From: JAOUEA01 sp963821935
GTDB taxonomy: Bacteria; Actinomycetota; UBA4738; HRBIN12
Direction of reading: 5' to 3'
Assembly (NCBI GenBank): GCA_963821935.1
Contig: CAWGFM010000002.1
Span: 248,001 to 312,000 of the forward strand
Length of the DNA stretch: 64,000 bases
The position numbers were made by a program, and so were the translations under genes. Under the pieces are notes generated by a model. The model was not told where the DNA came from and made no database searches. It was given only the letters and a program-made list of their open reading frames with translations. Positions 6,052 through 15,119 of this stretch are shown in pieces. The stretch's first letter is position 1. The number at the start of each line of letters is the position of its first letter.

Positions 6052-8724
6052 GTGACCCCCTCGGCATCGAACGCGGGCACGGCAGCCGGCCATCCGCGAC
6101 GGCTGTTCCTGCTGGATGGACATTCGCTGGCCTACCGGGCGTTCTTCGCCCTGCCCCCCACGCTGGCCACTTCCAGTGGCACGGTGACCAACGCCGTGTA
6201 CGGGTTCACCAGCATGCTCATCAAGCTCATGGCCGAGGAGAAGCCCGACCTCATCGCCGTGTTCTTCGACTCGGGAGCGCCCACGATCCGGCTGGCCAAG
6301 GACGCCGACTACAAGGCGGGCCGGCGCGAGACGCCGCAGGACTTCTCGTCGCAGTTGGGGCTGATCGAGGAGGTGCTGGGTGCGCTGCGGATCCCTGTGC
6401 TGCGGATCGCTGACGGCAACGAGGCCGACGACGCCATCGGCACGCTGGCGTTGCGTGCCAGCGAGCAGGGGATCGACGCCACGATCGTCACCGCGGACCG
6501 CGACTTCTTCCAGCTGGTGCGCGACGGCATCACCGTCATGTTCAACCGCAGGGGCATCAGCGACATCGTCCGCTACGACGAGGCCGCGGTGACCGAGCGC
6601 TTCGGCATCACACCGGCGCAGTACCTCGACTTCGTGGCGCTGAAGGGGGACACCAGCGACAACATCCCCGGGGTGCCGGGCGTGGGCGACAAGACCGCGG
6701 CCAAGCTGGTCAACCAGTTCGGCACGGTCGAGGAGTTGGTGCAACACACCGACCAGCTCAAGGGCAAGCAGAAGGAGAACGTCGAGGCCAGCGCCGGCCG
6801 GCTGGCGCTCAACAAGGAGCTGGCGCAGATCGTGACCGACGTCGAACTGCCGGTCACGCCCGACGACTGCGCCATGGGCGAGTGGGACAAGGGCGAGGTC
6901 GATCGCCTGTTCACCTCGCTGGAGTTCCGGAGCCTGTTCGACCGTCTGCAGGAGATCGGACACGCCGTGAAGCCCGCGCTGGAGGTCGCCGAGCTCGACC
7001 TGCGCGAGGTCTCTGCCGACGAGCTCTCGGCGACCTGGGCGGGGGGCGCACCCGTGGGCGTTCGGTTGGACGCCGACCACGATGCCGTCCGGGGAGCCGC
7101 CACGTCCGCCGGCGGCGCTCAGGCCGCCTACGCGTCGCTGACCGACGTGCGGCCGCTCGATGGCTTCCTGGCCGATGCCGGCGCTCCCAAGTGGGCGCAC
7201 GACGCGAAGGTGTTCGAGCGCGTCGCGCTCCGCTCGGGAGGCGTGATCGCCGGCGTCACGTTCGACACGCTGCTGGCCGGCTACCTCCTCGATCCTGCCG
7301 CCGCGAACTATCCACTCCGCACGCTGGCCGAGTCCTATCTGGGCACCGACGTGATGGGCGCGGTCGAGGAACAGGACGAAGGGCAGCTGTTCGCCGATGC
7401 TCCGTGGCGCACGGTCGCCGCTGAGGCGGCTGCGGTGGCCCTGCTGGCGCCCGTCATGGAGGAGCAGATCGACAAGCAGGGACTTCGAGGATTGCTCGAC
7501 GACGTCGAGCTGCCACTGTCGTCGGTGCTCGCGCGCATGGAGGCCCGCGGGATCCGCCTCGACGCCCCCTACCTCGAGGAGATGGGGGAGTCGGTGCGCG
7601 ACCGCATGGCGACTTTGAAGGCCGAGGTCTACCAACAGGCTGGGGAGGAGTTCAACCTCAACTCGCCGCCGCAGTTGCGCAAGGTCCTGTACGACCAGCT
7701 GGGCCTGCAGCCAGGCAAGAAGACTCCCAAGGGCGAGCTGTCGACTGACGCCAGCGTGCTCGAGAAGCTGCGGGATGCCCACCCGGTCGTCGACGCGCTG
7801 CTGCAGTGGCGCGAGCTCGACAAACTGAACTCCACCTACCTGGAGGCGCTGCCGAAGCTGGTGGACGCTCGAGACGGGCGCGTGCACACCACCTTCAACC
7901 AGGCCGCGGCGGCCACGGGACGGCTCTCGTCCACCAACCCCAATCTGCAGAACGTGCCGATCCGCACCGAACTTGGCCGCCAGATCCGCCGAGCGTTCGT
8001 GCCGGGTGAGACCGGCCAGGTGTTGCTGGTGCTCGACTACTCCCAGATCGAGCTCCGGGTGCTGGCCCACCTGTCCGGCGACGAAGGCCTGCGGTCGGCG
8101 TTCGCGAGCGGTGAGGACATCCACACCGCGACGGCCGCACGCGTGTTCGGCCTGCCGCTGGACGCGGTGGACCCCGGATCGAGGTCCCGCGCCAAGATGG
8201 TCAACTACGGCCTCGCCTACGGCATGAACGCCTGGGGGCTCGCGCAGCGTCTCGACATCGCGCCCGACGAAGCCCAGGAGATCATGGACGCATACTTCGC
8301 GTCGTTCCCTGCGATCCGGGAGTACCTCGACAACCAGGTGGGCCGTGCCACGGTCGAGGGTTTCACCGAGACGATCTTGGGGCGGCGGCGATACATCCCG
8401 GAACTGCAGGCCGCCAATCCGCGAGTTCGCGACCTGGGCCGGCGCCAGGCGCTCAACGCCCCGATCCAGGGCAGCGCGAGCGACGTGTTCAAGATGGCGA
8501 TGATCCGGGTGGACGAAGCGCTCCGAGACCATCCCGAGCTCGACTGCCACATGCTGCTGACGGTGCACGACGAGCTGGTCTTCGAGGTGCCGGAAGCCAC
8601 CGTCGAGACGGCGGCGAAGCTGGTCGAGGATCGCATGGAGCACGCTGTCGATCTCGATGTGCCATTGCAGGCCGACGTCGGTTGGGGGCTCAACTGGTCC
8701 GATGCAGCGCCGGCCGGTCATTGA
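6052..8724 (+). CDS. polA: DNA polymerase I
   Basis: An 890-residue family A polymerase for gap filling after excision repair and Okazaki-fragment processing. Residues 15-300 are the 5'-3' exonuclease (LDGHSLAYRAFFALP; DGNEADDAIGTLA; KGDTSDNIPGVPGVGDKTA). The middle 3'-5' exonuclease-like domain is degenerate: I see no clear DxE motif, as is usual in actinobacteria. Polymerase motif A is LDYSQIELR (about 661), motif B is AKMVNYGLAYGM (about 715-725) and motif C is VHDELV (about 838). The O-helix carries Tyr where E. coli has Phe762. The GTG start follows TACGAT by seven bases. Confidence 0.95.
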   Translation: MTPSASNAGTAAGHPRRLFLLDGHSLAYRAFFALPPTLATSSGTVTNAVYGFTSMLIKLMAEEKPDLIAVFFDSGAPTIRLAKDADYKAGRRETPQDFSSQLGLIEEVLGALRIPVLRIADGNEADDAIGTLALRASEQGIDATIVTADRDFFQLVRDGITVMFNRRGISDIVRYDEAAVTERFGITPAQYLDFVALKGDTSDNIPGVPGVGDKTAAKLVNQFGTVEELVQHTDQLKGKQKENVEASAGRLALNKELAQIVTDVELPVTPDDCAMGEWDKGEVDRLFTSLEFRSLFDRLQEIGHAVKPALEVAELDLREVSADELSATWAGGAPVGVRLDADHDAVRGAATSAGGAQAAYASLTDVRPLDGFLADAGAPKWAHDAKVFERVALRSGGVIAGVTFDTLLAGYLLDPAAANYPLRTLAESYLGTDVMGAVEEQDEGQLFADAPWRTVAAEAAAVALLAPVMEEQIDKQGLRGLLDDVELPLSSVLARMEARGIRLDAPYLEEMGESVRDRMATLKAEVYQQAGEEFNLNSPPQLRKVLYDQLGLQPGKKTPKGELSTDASVLEKLRDAHPVVDALLQWRELDKLNSTYLEALPKLVDARDGRVHTTFNQAAAATGRLSSTNPNLQNVPIRTELGRQIRRAFVPGETGQVLLVLDYSQIELRVLAHLSGDEGLRSAFASGEDIHTATAARVFGLPLDAVDPGSRSRAKMVNYGLAYGMNAWGLAQRLDIAPDEAQEIMDAYFASFPAIREYLDNQVGRATVEGFTETILGRRRYIPELQAANPRVRDLGRRQALNAPIQGSASDVFKMAMIRVDEALRDHPELDCHMLLTVHDELVFEVPEATVETAAKLVEDRMEHAVDLDVPLQADVGWGLNWSDAAPAGH

Positions 8725-8742
8725 CCCTCCGGTTGCCGCCGT

Positions 8743-8772
8743 TTGACGGGGTTTCCTTCCGACACCTACCCT
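8743..8772 (+). promoter_or_regulatory. Promoter of rpsA
   Basis: TTGACG (8743-8748) and TACCCT (8767-8772) are 18 bases apart. The resulting leader of about 80 bases contains a small hairpin (CTCGC/GCGAG around 8803-8827) and ends in GGAAGGAG before the ATG. A leader of this length would allow S1 autoregulation, which is only inference. Confidence 0.55.
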
Positions 8773-8861
8773 GGTGACGGCCGCGGGTTCGCTCGTGTGC
8801 CGCTCGCAAAATCCCAAGTCGCGAGTGGTGAGCGTTCGCGCGCCGGAAGGAGACCACCGTC

Positions 8862-10643
8862 ATGAGTGACGACACCACGGTCGCCGACGAGGCGACCGAG
8901 ACCCAAGCGGCCCCTGAGGCCTCCACCCAGGAGGTTCCCGCCGCTGCATCGAGCGCACCGATCGAAGCGCCACCGGAACCAACGCCGGAGACCGCCGAAG
9001 CACCACCGGAGACTCCCGACGCACCGCCCGAAACCTCCGTCGAGCCGGAGCGCGACCTGACGCCCGAAGAGCTGATCGAAGCGCTGGAGGCGTCATTCAA
9101 GGATTTCAACGACGGCGACATCGTCGACGGCGAGGTCGTCAAGATCGACCGCGACGAGGTGCTGCTCGACATCGGTTACAAGTCCGAGGGCGTCATCCCG
9201 TCCAAGGAGCTGTCGATCCGACACGACGTCGACCCCAACGAGGTCGTCAAGGTCGGCGACCAGATCGAAGCCCTGGTCCTGCAGAAGGAAGACAAGGAAG
9301 GCCGCCTGATCCTGTCCAAGAAGCGCGCGCAGTACGAGCGCGCATGGGGCCGGATCGAAGACGTCATGAACTCCGGCCAGACCATCAAGGGTCCGGTGAT
9401 CGAGGTCGTCAAGGGCGGCCTGATCCTGGACATCGGCCTGCGTGGGTTCCTGCCCGCGTCCCTGGTGGACCTGCGACGTGTCCGCGACCTGCAGCCGTTC
9501 GTGGGAACCGAGCTCGAGGCCAAGATCATCGAGCTGGACCGCAACCGCAACAACGTCGTGCTCAGCCGCCGCGCGTTCCTCGAAGAGTCCCAGTCCGAAG
9601 GGCGCAAGAAGTTCCTCGAGGGTCTGCAGAAGAACGAGCGCCGTAAGGGCACGGTCAGCTCCATCGTCAACTTCGGTGCCTTCGTGGACCTGGGCGGCGT
9701 GGACGGGCTCGTGCACGTGTCCGAGCTCAGCTGGAAGCACGTCGATCACCCGCAGGAGGTCGTCACGGTGGGCCAGGAGGTCGAGGTCGAGGTGCTCGAC
9801 GTCGATCTCGAACGTGAGCGTGTCTCCCTCTCGCTCAAGGCCACGCAGGAAGACCCCTGGAAGGAGTTCGAGCGCACGTCGACGGCGGGCACGATCATCG
9901 AAGGTCAGGTCACCAAGCTGGTGCCGTTCGGCGCGTTCGTGCGCGTCGCACCCGGCATCGAGGGTCTGGTGCACATCTCCGAGATCAGCCACGAGCACGT
10001 CGACTCGCCCGAGTCCGTGCTGTCGGTGGGCGACGAAGTGAAGGCCAAGGTGATCGATGTCGATGTGTCGCGCCGACGCGTGAGCTTGTCGATGCGTCAG
10101 GTCACGTCGGCGCCGCCGCGTGAGCCCGAGATCAAGGCCGAGCCCGAGGCGCGCCGCGAGCCCACACCCGAGATGGTGTCCACGATCCAGATCCCCGACG
10201 ACATCCTCGCCGCGGTCGCCCAGGCTGACGCCGCCCGCACCGACGAGCCCGAACCGGTGGTGCCCGCCGAGCCGGTCGCTGCCGAACCGGCCGAGGAGCC
10301 GGCTGCGGTCGAGCCGGCCGCGGAGCCGGTGGTGACGCCGGAGGCCGTGCAGGTCGTCGAGAGCGTCGAGGATATCCCGGCCGATGAGATCCCCGCCGTC
10401 GAAGAGGCGGTCACCGAGGCGATCGCCGAGGTGCAGGCCGTGGAGGACGCCGCGGTCGAGGCCGCGCAGGAGGCGGTGGACGACGCCATCGTCGCCGAGG
10501 CGATCGGTGACACCGAGGCGGCCGCCGCAGCTGAGGCCGTTGCGGAGGACGCGGCCGGCGTGGCCGAGGAAGCTGCCGACGAGGAGGTCTCGCTCGAGGC
10601 GATCCTCGAGGACCTCAAGCGTCGCGAAGGTCGCTCGGAGTGA
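8862..10643 (+). CDS. rpsA: 30S ribosomal protein S1
   Basis: A 593-residue RNA-binding protein of the small subunit. Four S1 (OB-fold) domains run roughly from residues 82-150, 167-238, 253-325 and 338-410; the third and fourth have the strong FGAFVDLGGVDGLVHVSELS and FGAFVRVAPGIEGLVHISEIS patterns. Compared with typical actinobacterial S1 (about 480 residues) it has a Pro/Glu-rich N-terminal extension of about 70 residues and a C-terminal tail of about 180 residues made almost only of Ala, Glu, Val, Pro and Asp. ATG 8862 has a good GGAAGGAG site. Confidence 0.94.
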   Translation: MSDDTTVADEATETQAAPEASTQEVPAAASSAPIEAPPEPTPETAEAPPETPDAPPETSVEPERDLTPEELIEALEASFKDFNDGDIVDGEVVKIDRDEVLLDIGYKSEGVIPSKELSIRHDVDPNEVVKVGDQIEALVLQKEDKEGRLILSKKRAQYERAWGRIEDVMNSGQTIKGPVIEVVKGGLILDIGLRGFLPASLVDLRRVRDLQPFVGTELEAKIIELDRNRNNVVLSRRAFLEESQSEGRKKFLEGLQKNERRKGTVSSIVNFGAFVDLGGVDGLVHVSELSWKHVDHPQEVVTVGQEVEVEVLDVDLERERVSLSLKATQEDPWKEFERTSTAGTIIEGQVTKLVPFGAFVRVAPGIEGLVHISEISHEHVDSPESVLSVGDEVKAKVIDVDVSRRRVSLSMRQVTSAPPREPEIKAEPEARREPTPEMVSTIQIPDDILAAVAQADAARTDEPEPVVPAEPVAAEPAEEPAAVEPAAEPVVTPEAVQVVESVEDIPADEIPAVEEAVTEAIAEVQAVEDAAVEAAQEAVDDAIVAEAIGDTEAAAAAEAVAEDAAGVAEEAADEEVSLEAILEDLKRREGRSE

Positions 10644-10646
10644 GGT

Positions 10647-10673
10647 GACGCCGGACCTCACAGGCCCGGCGTC
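10647..10673 (+). terminator. Hairpin after rpsA
   Basis: GACGCCGG (10647-10654) pairs perfectly with CCGGCGTC (10666-10673), and CC/GG continue the pairing in the loop. It starts three bases after the rpsA stop and is followed by CTCTCGTC rather than a T-run. It probably attenuates read-through into coaE. Confidence 0.5.
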
Positions 10674-10681
10674 CTCTCGTC

Positions 10682-11278
10682 ATGCTTACGGTCGGGCTCA
10701 CCGGGGGTATCGGATCGGGCAAGTCCACCGTGGCCCGCATGCTCGCCCTTCGGGGGGCGGTCGTCATCGATGCCGACGTGCTCGCTCGTGATGCCGTCGC
10801 TTTCGGGACGCCGGGGTTCACCGCCGTCCGGGAACGGTTCGGAGACGATGTCCTCACCGCGGACGGCGACCTGGACCGAGGCGCGCTGGCCGCGATCGTG
10901 TTCGCCGACGACGAAGCCCGCCGCGACCTCGAAGCGATCGTGCATCCCCAGGTGCGCAGGGGGATCGCTCAGGTCATCGCAGACCACGCCGGAACCGAGG
11001 ACGTGGTCGTGGTGGAGTCGCCATTGCTGATCGAGACCGGATCCCACCACGACATGACGGTCGTCGTGGTCGTGACAGCGAAGCCCGAAACGCAGATCGC
11101 CCGGCTCGTCGAACGCGGCATGGATGGAGACGACGTCCGTGCGCGCATGGCCGCGCAACTGCCCCTCGACGACAAAGCGGCGCTCGCCGACATCGTGGTG
11201 GACAACGAGGGTTCGGTGGCCGAACTGGAGGCGCAGGTCGACCGGGTGTGGGCGGAGCTGATGGAGACGTGCCCATGA
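10682..11278 (+). CDS. coaE: Dephospho-CoA kinase
   Basis: A 198-residue kinase that phosphorylates the 3' hydroxyl of dephospho-CoA in the last step of CoA synthesis. The P-loop GLTGGIGSGKST is at residues 5-16, and DADVLARD and the lid/CoA-binding region with VVESPLLIETG are present. Length is normal for a single-domain enzyme. The ATG has no clear ribosome-binding site and lies 38 bases after rpsA, just past the hairpin. rpsA-coaE adjacency is common in actinobacteria. It overlaps the next gene by four bases (ATGA). Confidence 0.93.
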   Translation: MLTVGLTGGIGSGKSTVARMLALRGAVVIDADVLARDAVAFGTPGFTAVRERFGDDVLTADGDLDRGALAAIVFADDEARRDLEAIVHPQVRRGIAQVIADHAGTEDVVVVESPLLIETGSHHDMTVVVVVTAKPETQIARLVERGMDGDDVRARMAAQLPLDDKAALADIVVDNEGSVAELEAQVDRVWAELMETCP

Positions 11279-11976
11279 AGTTCCGGGCGGTCTTCTTCGA
11301 CGTCGGTGAGACGCTCGTCCACGCGGCACCGTCGTTCCCCGAGCTCTTCGCACTCGTCCTGGCCGACCACGGGCACCAGCGCGACAGCGACCAGGTGCTG
11401 ACCGCCTCCGCAGCCGTGCGCAGGCGATTCAGCGACGCTGCCCGAAGCGACGACCGGTGGACCGTGTCGGTCGATCGATCCAGGGCCTTCTGGATCGGCG
11501 TCTATCAGGAGATGCTGGACGAGCTCGAGCTGCCGTCCCAGGACGGGTTGCGCGACGCCCTCTACGAACGGTTCACCGACCTGTCCAGCTACGCGCTCTT
11601 CGACGACGTGCCGGCCACGCTGGACCGGCTCTCAGACGCCGGGCCGGCGCTTGGCATCGTGTCCAACTTCGAAGCATGGTTGGAGGAACTGCTGGATCGG
11701 CTCGGGGTGCGCGACCGGTTCCCGGTTCGGGTCATCAGCGGTCTCGTGGGCGTGGAGAAGCCGGATCCTGCGATCTACCGCCTCGCGCTGGAGCGAGCCG
11801 GCGTGGGAGCCGCCGACGCGGCGTTCGTGGGCGACAACCCGGAGTTCGACGTGGATCCGGTCGCCGCTCTGGGGATGACACCGATCCTGATCGATCGACG
11901 AGACCGCTATCCGGATCATGCGGGGCATCGCATCGAGGATCTGCGCGAGCTGCCGGCCCTGCTGGAGCTGGCGTGA
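11275..11976 (+). CDS. HAD-superfamily hydrolase
   Basis: A 233-residue haloacid-dehalogenase-fold phosphatase. Motif I is FFDVGETL, where the second nucleophile-motif Asp is replaced by Glu (DxGET instead of DxDGT). Motif II is IVSNFE, motif III is the Lys in GVEKPDPAIY, and motif IV is FVGDNPEFDV. DxGET is seen in the REG-2/HDHD3-like branch of HAD proteins. The ATG start overlaps the coaE stop (ATGA). The substrate is unknown. Confidence 0.85.
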   Translation: MKFRAVFFDVGETLVHAAPSFPELFALVLADHGHQRDSDQVLTASAAVRRRFSDAARSDDRWTVSVDRSRAFWIGVYQEMLDELELPSQDGLRDALYERFTDLSSYALFDDVPATLDRLSDAGPALGIVSNFEAWLEELLDRLGVRDRFPVRVISGLVGVEKPDPAIYRLALERAGVGAADAAFVGDNPEFDVDPVAALGMTPILIDRRDRYPDHAGHRIEDLRELPALLELA

Positions 11977-12341
11977 ACGGACGCCTGTTCACGGTCGCTG
12001 AGGCCAACGCCGTTCTGCCCGAGCTGCGTGAGCGCCTCCCGCGACTGCGCGAGGCGAGGCAGGCGTTGATCGAGGCCAGCGAGCGTCTGACGGCCCGGGT
12101 CGCTGCCGAGCCCGGCGGCGTCGCCGAGCCGGCCTGGTTCCCCGCCCAGCAGGCGCTCAAGGCTGAGATGCTCGCGTTGGCCGAGCACGGCATCCTGCTT
12201 CGCGATCCCGAAACCGGACTGGTGGACTTCCCCGCCGAGCGCGACGGAGAGCCGGTGTTCCTCTGCTGGAAGTTGGGCGAAGCCGAGGTGGGCTTCTTCC
12301 ACGGCGAGCGCAGTGGCATGAGCGGTCGAACCCCGTTGTGA
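11973..12341 (+). CDS. DUF2203 family protein
   Basis: A 122-residue soluble protein that begins LFTVAEANAVLPELRERLPRL, the typical DUF2203 opening, and ends with CWKLGEAEVGFFHGE, its conserved C-terminal signature. The first half is probably a helical hairpin. The GTG start overlaps the preceding stop (GTGA), and its own stop overlaps the next start, so it is translated as part of a coupled chain. DUF2203 has no established function; occurrence next to metabolic enzymes does not resolve it. Confidence 0.82.
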   Translation: MNGRLFTVAEANAVLPELRERLPRLREARQALIEASERLTARVAAEPGGVAEPAWFPAQQALKAEMLALAEHGILLRDPETGLVDFPAERDGEPVFLCWKLGEAEVGFFHGERSGMSGRTPL

Positions 12342-13312
12342 GGTCGGACGGCCGGCCGATCGCGGTCGTGGTCGGCGCCTCGGCCGACGATCCGCCGCCC
12401 GGCGTGGCGGCGGTCGAGGATGTGCTGCACTTGCGATACGCGAGCGGTGCTGAGTCGTTGCGGTCCGCGCTCGCCGGTGCTCAGGCCATGTTCGTCTGGC
12501 GCGCCCCACCCGGACAGATCCGCGATGTCTGGGACGCGGCCGGCGATGTGCGATGGATCCAGACCGCCTCGGCCGGGGTGGATGCGCTGCTCTTCCCGGA
12601 GCTGATCGAGTCAGATGTCGACGTCACGAATGCTCGCGGCGTCTTCGATCAGGGGATCGCCGAATGGGCCGTGGGCGCGATGCTCGCGTTCACCTCGGGG
12701 CTGCAACGCTCCATCGTGGATCAACACGATCGGCGGTGGCGGCAGGGGCGCTCGACCGAACGCCTGGCGGGGACGCATCTGGTGGTGGCCGGCCCCGGTC
12801 CGATCGGCCGAGGCGCCGGAACACGAGCCCAGGACCTGGGCATGACGGTGACGCTGGTGGGTCGATCGGAGCGAGTCGATCCCACGTTCGGGTCGATCGT
12901 GGGCAGTGACCGGCTCGTCGAAGCGGTGTCCGACGCGGACTTCGTCCTGGACGCGCTGCCGCTGACGCCGTCGACGCGATCGATCTTCGACGCGCGCGTG
13001 TTCGTGGCGATGCGATCAACGGCTCGCTTCCTGAATGTGGGCCGGGGCGCGACGGTAGACGAAGGGGCCTTGATCGACGCGCTGCGGTCCGGCGGCATCG
13101 CGGGCGCCGCGCTGGACGTCTTCGCGGCGGAGCCATTGCCCGAGGACAGCCCGCTGTGGACGATGCCCACAGTCATCGTCTCCCCGCACATCAGTGGGGA
13201 CGTGCAGGGGTGGCAACGAGACGTCGTGGACCTGTTCGCTCGGAACGCGCACCGATGGATCGATGGCAAAGGATTGGTCAACCTGGTTGACAAACACGCC
13301 GGTCATCCGTGA
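12338..13312 (+). CDS. D-2-hydroxyacid dehydrogenase (NAD(P)-binding)
   Basis: A 324-residue oxidoreductase of the D-isomer 2-hydroxyacid dehydrogenase family. The nucleotide-binding segment is VVAGPGPIGRGAGTRAQDLG, a slightly altered GxGxxG. Catalytic elements are Arg in NVGRGATVDEGAL, the DVFAAEPLPEDSPLW block with its acidic residue, and His in VIVSPHISG. It starts at GTG overlapping DUF2203 and ends a four-gene overlapping series from coaE. The likely reaction is reversible reduction of a 2-keto acid; the substrate is unknown. Confidence 0.87.
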   Translation: MRSDGRPIAVVVGASADDPPPGVAAVEDVLHLRYASGAESLRSALAGAQAMFVWRAPPGQIRDVWDAAGDVRWIQTASAGVDALLFPELIESDVDVTNARGVFDQGIAEWAVGAMLAFTSGLQRSIVDQHDRRWRQGRSTERLAGTHLVVAGPGPIGRGAGTRAQDLGMTVTLVGRSERVDPTFGSIVGSDRLVEAVSDADFVLDALPLTPSTRSIFDARVFVAMRSTARFLNVGRGATVDEGALIDALRSGGIAGAALDVFAAEPLPEDSPLWTMPTVIVSPHISGDVQGWQRDVVDLFARNAHRWIDGKGLVNLVDKHAGHP

Positions 13313-13357
13313 GCGGGGAGTTGCGGGACATCCCACGCGACCCATAGCCTGTCGGCC

Positions 13358-14272
13358 GTGAGCGAACGCGTCATCGAGGTGCGCGATCTGCACAAGTCCT
13401 ACGGGGACGTCGACGCCGTCGCCGGCATCGATCTGCACGTGGACCGCGGCGAGGTGTTCGCGTTGCTCGGCCCTAACGGCGCCGGCAAGACCACGACGGT
13501 CGAGATCCTCGAAGGGTTCCGCTCACGAAGCGCGGGCGACGTGGAGGTGCTCGGCCACGATCCGAAAGGCCACGACCAGTCCTTGCGCCGGCGCGTGGGG
13601 ATCGTCCTGCAATCCACCGGGGTCGATCCGTACCTGACGGTGCGCGAGACCGTGCAGATGTACTCCGGCTACTACCCTGCACCGCGCCCAGCCGACGAGG
13701 TCATCGATCTGGTGGGGCTGGATCAGAAGCGCGACACGCGGGTGCTCAAACTGTCGGGCGGGCAACAGCGGCGTCTGGACGTCGCGATCGCGTTGGCCGG
13801 CGACCCCGAGCTCTTGTTCCTCGACGAACCGACCACCGGGTTCGATCCCACCGCCCGCCGGGCGGCGTGGGAGATCGTGAAGGGTCTCACCGGCCTGGGT
13901 AAGACCGTGTTCCTCACCACGCACTTCATGGACGAGGCCCAGTACCTCGCCGATCGTGTCGCCGTGATCGCCCGGGGTCGGATCGTGGCCGAGGGCACGC
14001 CCGCGACGATCGCCGGACGCGATCAGATGCTGACGAAGGTCGCATTCCGGGTGTCCGACCCGAGCGCAGAGCTGCCGGCGCTCGGGCAGGAGCCCGATGG
14101 CCGCGGGGGGTGGACCATCGGCAGCGAGGATCCGACCCGGGCCCTGCACGAGCTCACGGGATGGTCGCTCGCGAACGATGTCGCGTTGACGACGTTGGAG
14201 GTGTCCAGGCCGAGCCTCGAGGATGTCTACCTGGAGATCACCGGCGGCGAACCCGAGGAAGCGGATGCATAA
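13358..14272 (+). CDS. ABC-2 type exporter ATP-binding protein
   Basis: A 304-residue ATPase of the CcmA/DrrA type. Walker A is GPNGAGKTTT, the signature is LSGGQQRR, and Walker B is LLFLDEPTTGFDP. The C-terminal 75 residues form the accessory domain usual in drug and polysaccharide exporters. TAGCCT (13345-13350) ends seven bases before the GTG, suggesting a leaderless start. The 3' end overlaps the membrane subunit gene by eight bases. The exported substrate is unknown. Confidence 0.9.
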   Translation: MSERVIEVRDLHKSYGDVDAVAGIDLHVDRGEVFALLGPNGAGKTTTVEILEGFRSRSAGDVEVLGHDPKGHDQSLRRRVGIVLQSTGVDPYLTVRETVQMYSGYYPAPRPADEVIDLVGLDQKRDTRVLKLSGGQQRRLDVAIALAGDPELLFLDEPTTGFDPTARRAAWEIVKGLTGLGKTVFLTTHFMDEAQYLADRVAVIARGRIVAEGTPATIAGRDQMLTKVAFRVSDPSAELPALGQEPDGRGGWTIGSEDPTRALHELTGWSLANDVALTTLEVSRPSLEDVYLEITGGEPEEADA

Positions 14273-15032
14273 CGCCGCCTTGATGTTCCAGCAGGTCCGC
14301 TACACGAACAAGGCCTTCTGGCGGAACCCGGCATCGGCGTTCTTCACGTTCGCGTTCCCGTTGATGTTCCTGGTGATCTTCACGTCGCTGCTTGGCGACG
14401 GCCAGATCCCGTTTCAGAGTCAGGACATCGATCTGTCCACCTACTACGTGATGGCCGAGGCCGCGTTCGGCGTCATCACCGCCTGTTACTCGAACATCGC
14501 CATCAGCGTCAGCTTCCAGCGGGACATGGGGATCCTGAAGCGAACGCGAGGCACGCCCCTCCCGGGCTGGGCCTACCTGTCGGCACGGGTGATCCACGCC
14601 ATGGTCATCTCGTTCATCCTGGTGGCCATCACGGTGGCGTTCGGGGCGATCTTCTACTCGGCGCAGGTACCGACCGGCGTGCAGCTGCTGCTGGTCTTGC
14701 TCACGGTAGTGGTGGGCGGGCTATCGTTCGCGGCGATGGCACTGGCGCTCACGTCGGCCATCCCCAACGCCGACGCCTCGCCCGCCATCGTCAACGCCTC
14801 GATCCTGCCGCTGCTGTTCCTGTCCGGCATCTTCATCCCGATCGGCGATGAGGCGCCGCAATGGATCAGGACCGTTAGCGACATCTTCCCTGTCCGGCAC
14901 TTCTTCGATGCGATGTCGAGCGCATTCCTGGGCAACGCGTACGAATGGCTGGACCTGGTGATCGTGGCGGCCTGGGGCTTGGCCGGGCTGATCCTGGCAG
15001 CCAGGTACTTCAGCTGGGAGCCGAAGACCTAG
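14265..15032 (+). CDS. ABC-2 type exporter membrane subunit
   Basis: A 255-residue protein with six hydrophobic segments in the ABC2_membrane arrangement (FFTFAFPLMFLVIF; ACYSNIAISVSFQRDMGILKR; VNASILPLLFLSGIFIP). It starts at ATG 14265 within the ATPase gene and pairs with that ATPase. The RDMGILKRTRGTP segment is the coupling region common to DrrB-like permeases. Small-molecule or antibiotic export is the usual role of such pairs, but nothing here identifies the substrate. Confidence 0.88.
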   Translation: MHNAALMFQQVRYTNKAFWRNPASAFFTFAFPLMFLVIFTSLLGDGQIPFQSQDIDLSTYYVMAEAAFGVITACYSNIAISVSFQRDMGILKRTRGTPLPGWAYLSARVIHAMVISFILVAITVAFGAIFYSAQVPTGVQLLLVLLTVVVGGLSFAAMALALTSAIPNADASPAIVNASILPLLFLSGIFIPIGDEAPQWIRTVSDIFPVRHFFDAMSSAFLGNAYEWLDLVIVAAWGLAGLILAARYFSWEPKT

Positions 15033-15119
15033 CGGATGTTGGCCGCCTTCGGGCGCCCCTTCGCGGACAAGTGCTCTGCTAGTCTCCGACCCCTGGCGGG
15101 GAGACGAGGGGGTCTGGCG

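Noticed and set aside
6025..8817. A 930-codon open frame on the strand opposite polA
   Set aside because: High-GC third positions leave antisense frames open; its translation is Arg/Gly/Leu-rich without motifs, and polA on the + strand is complete and conserved.
9093..10661. A 522-codon open frame antisense to rpsA
   Set aside because: It mirrors the codon pattern of rpsA (repeated DHLG/DLDD-like residues) and has no family match.
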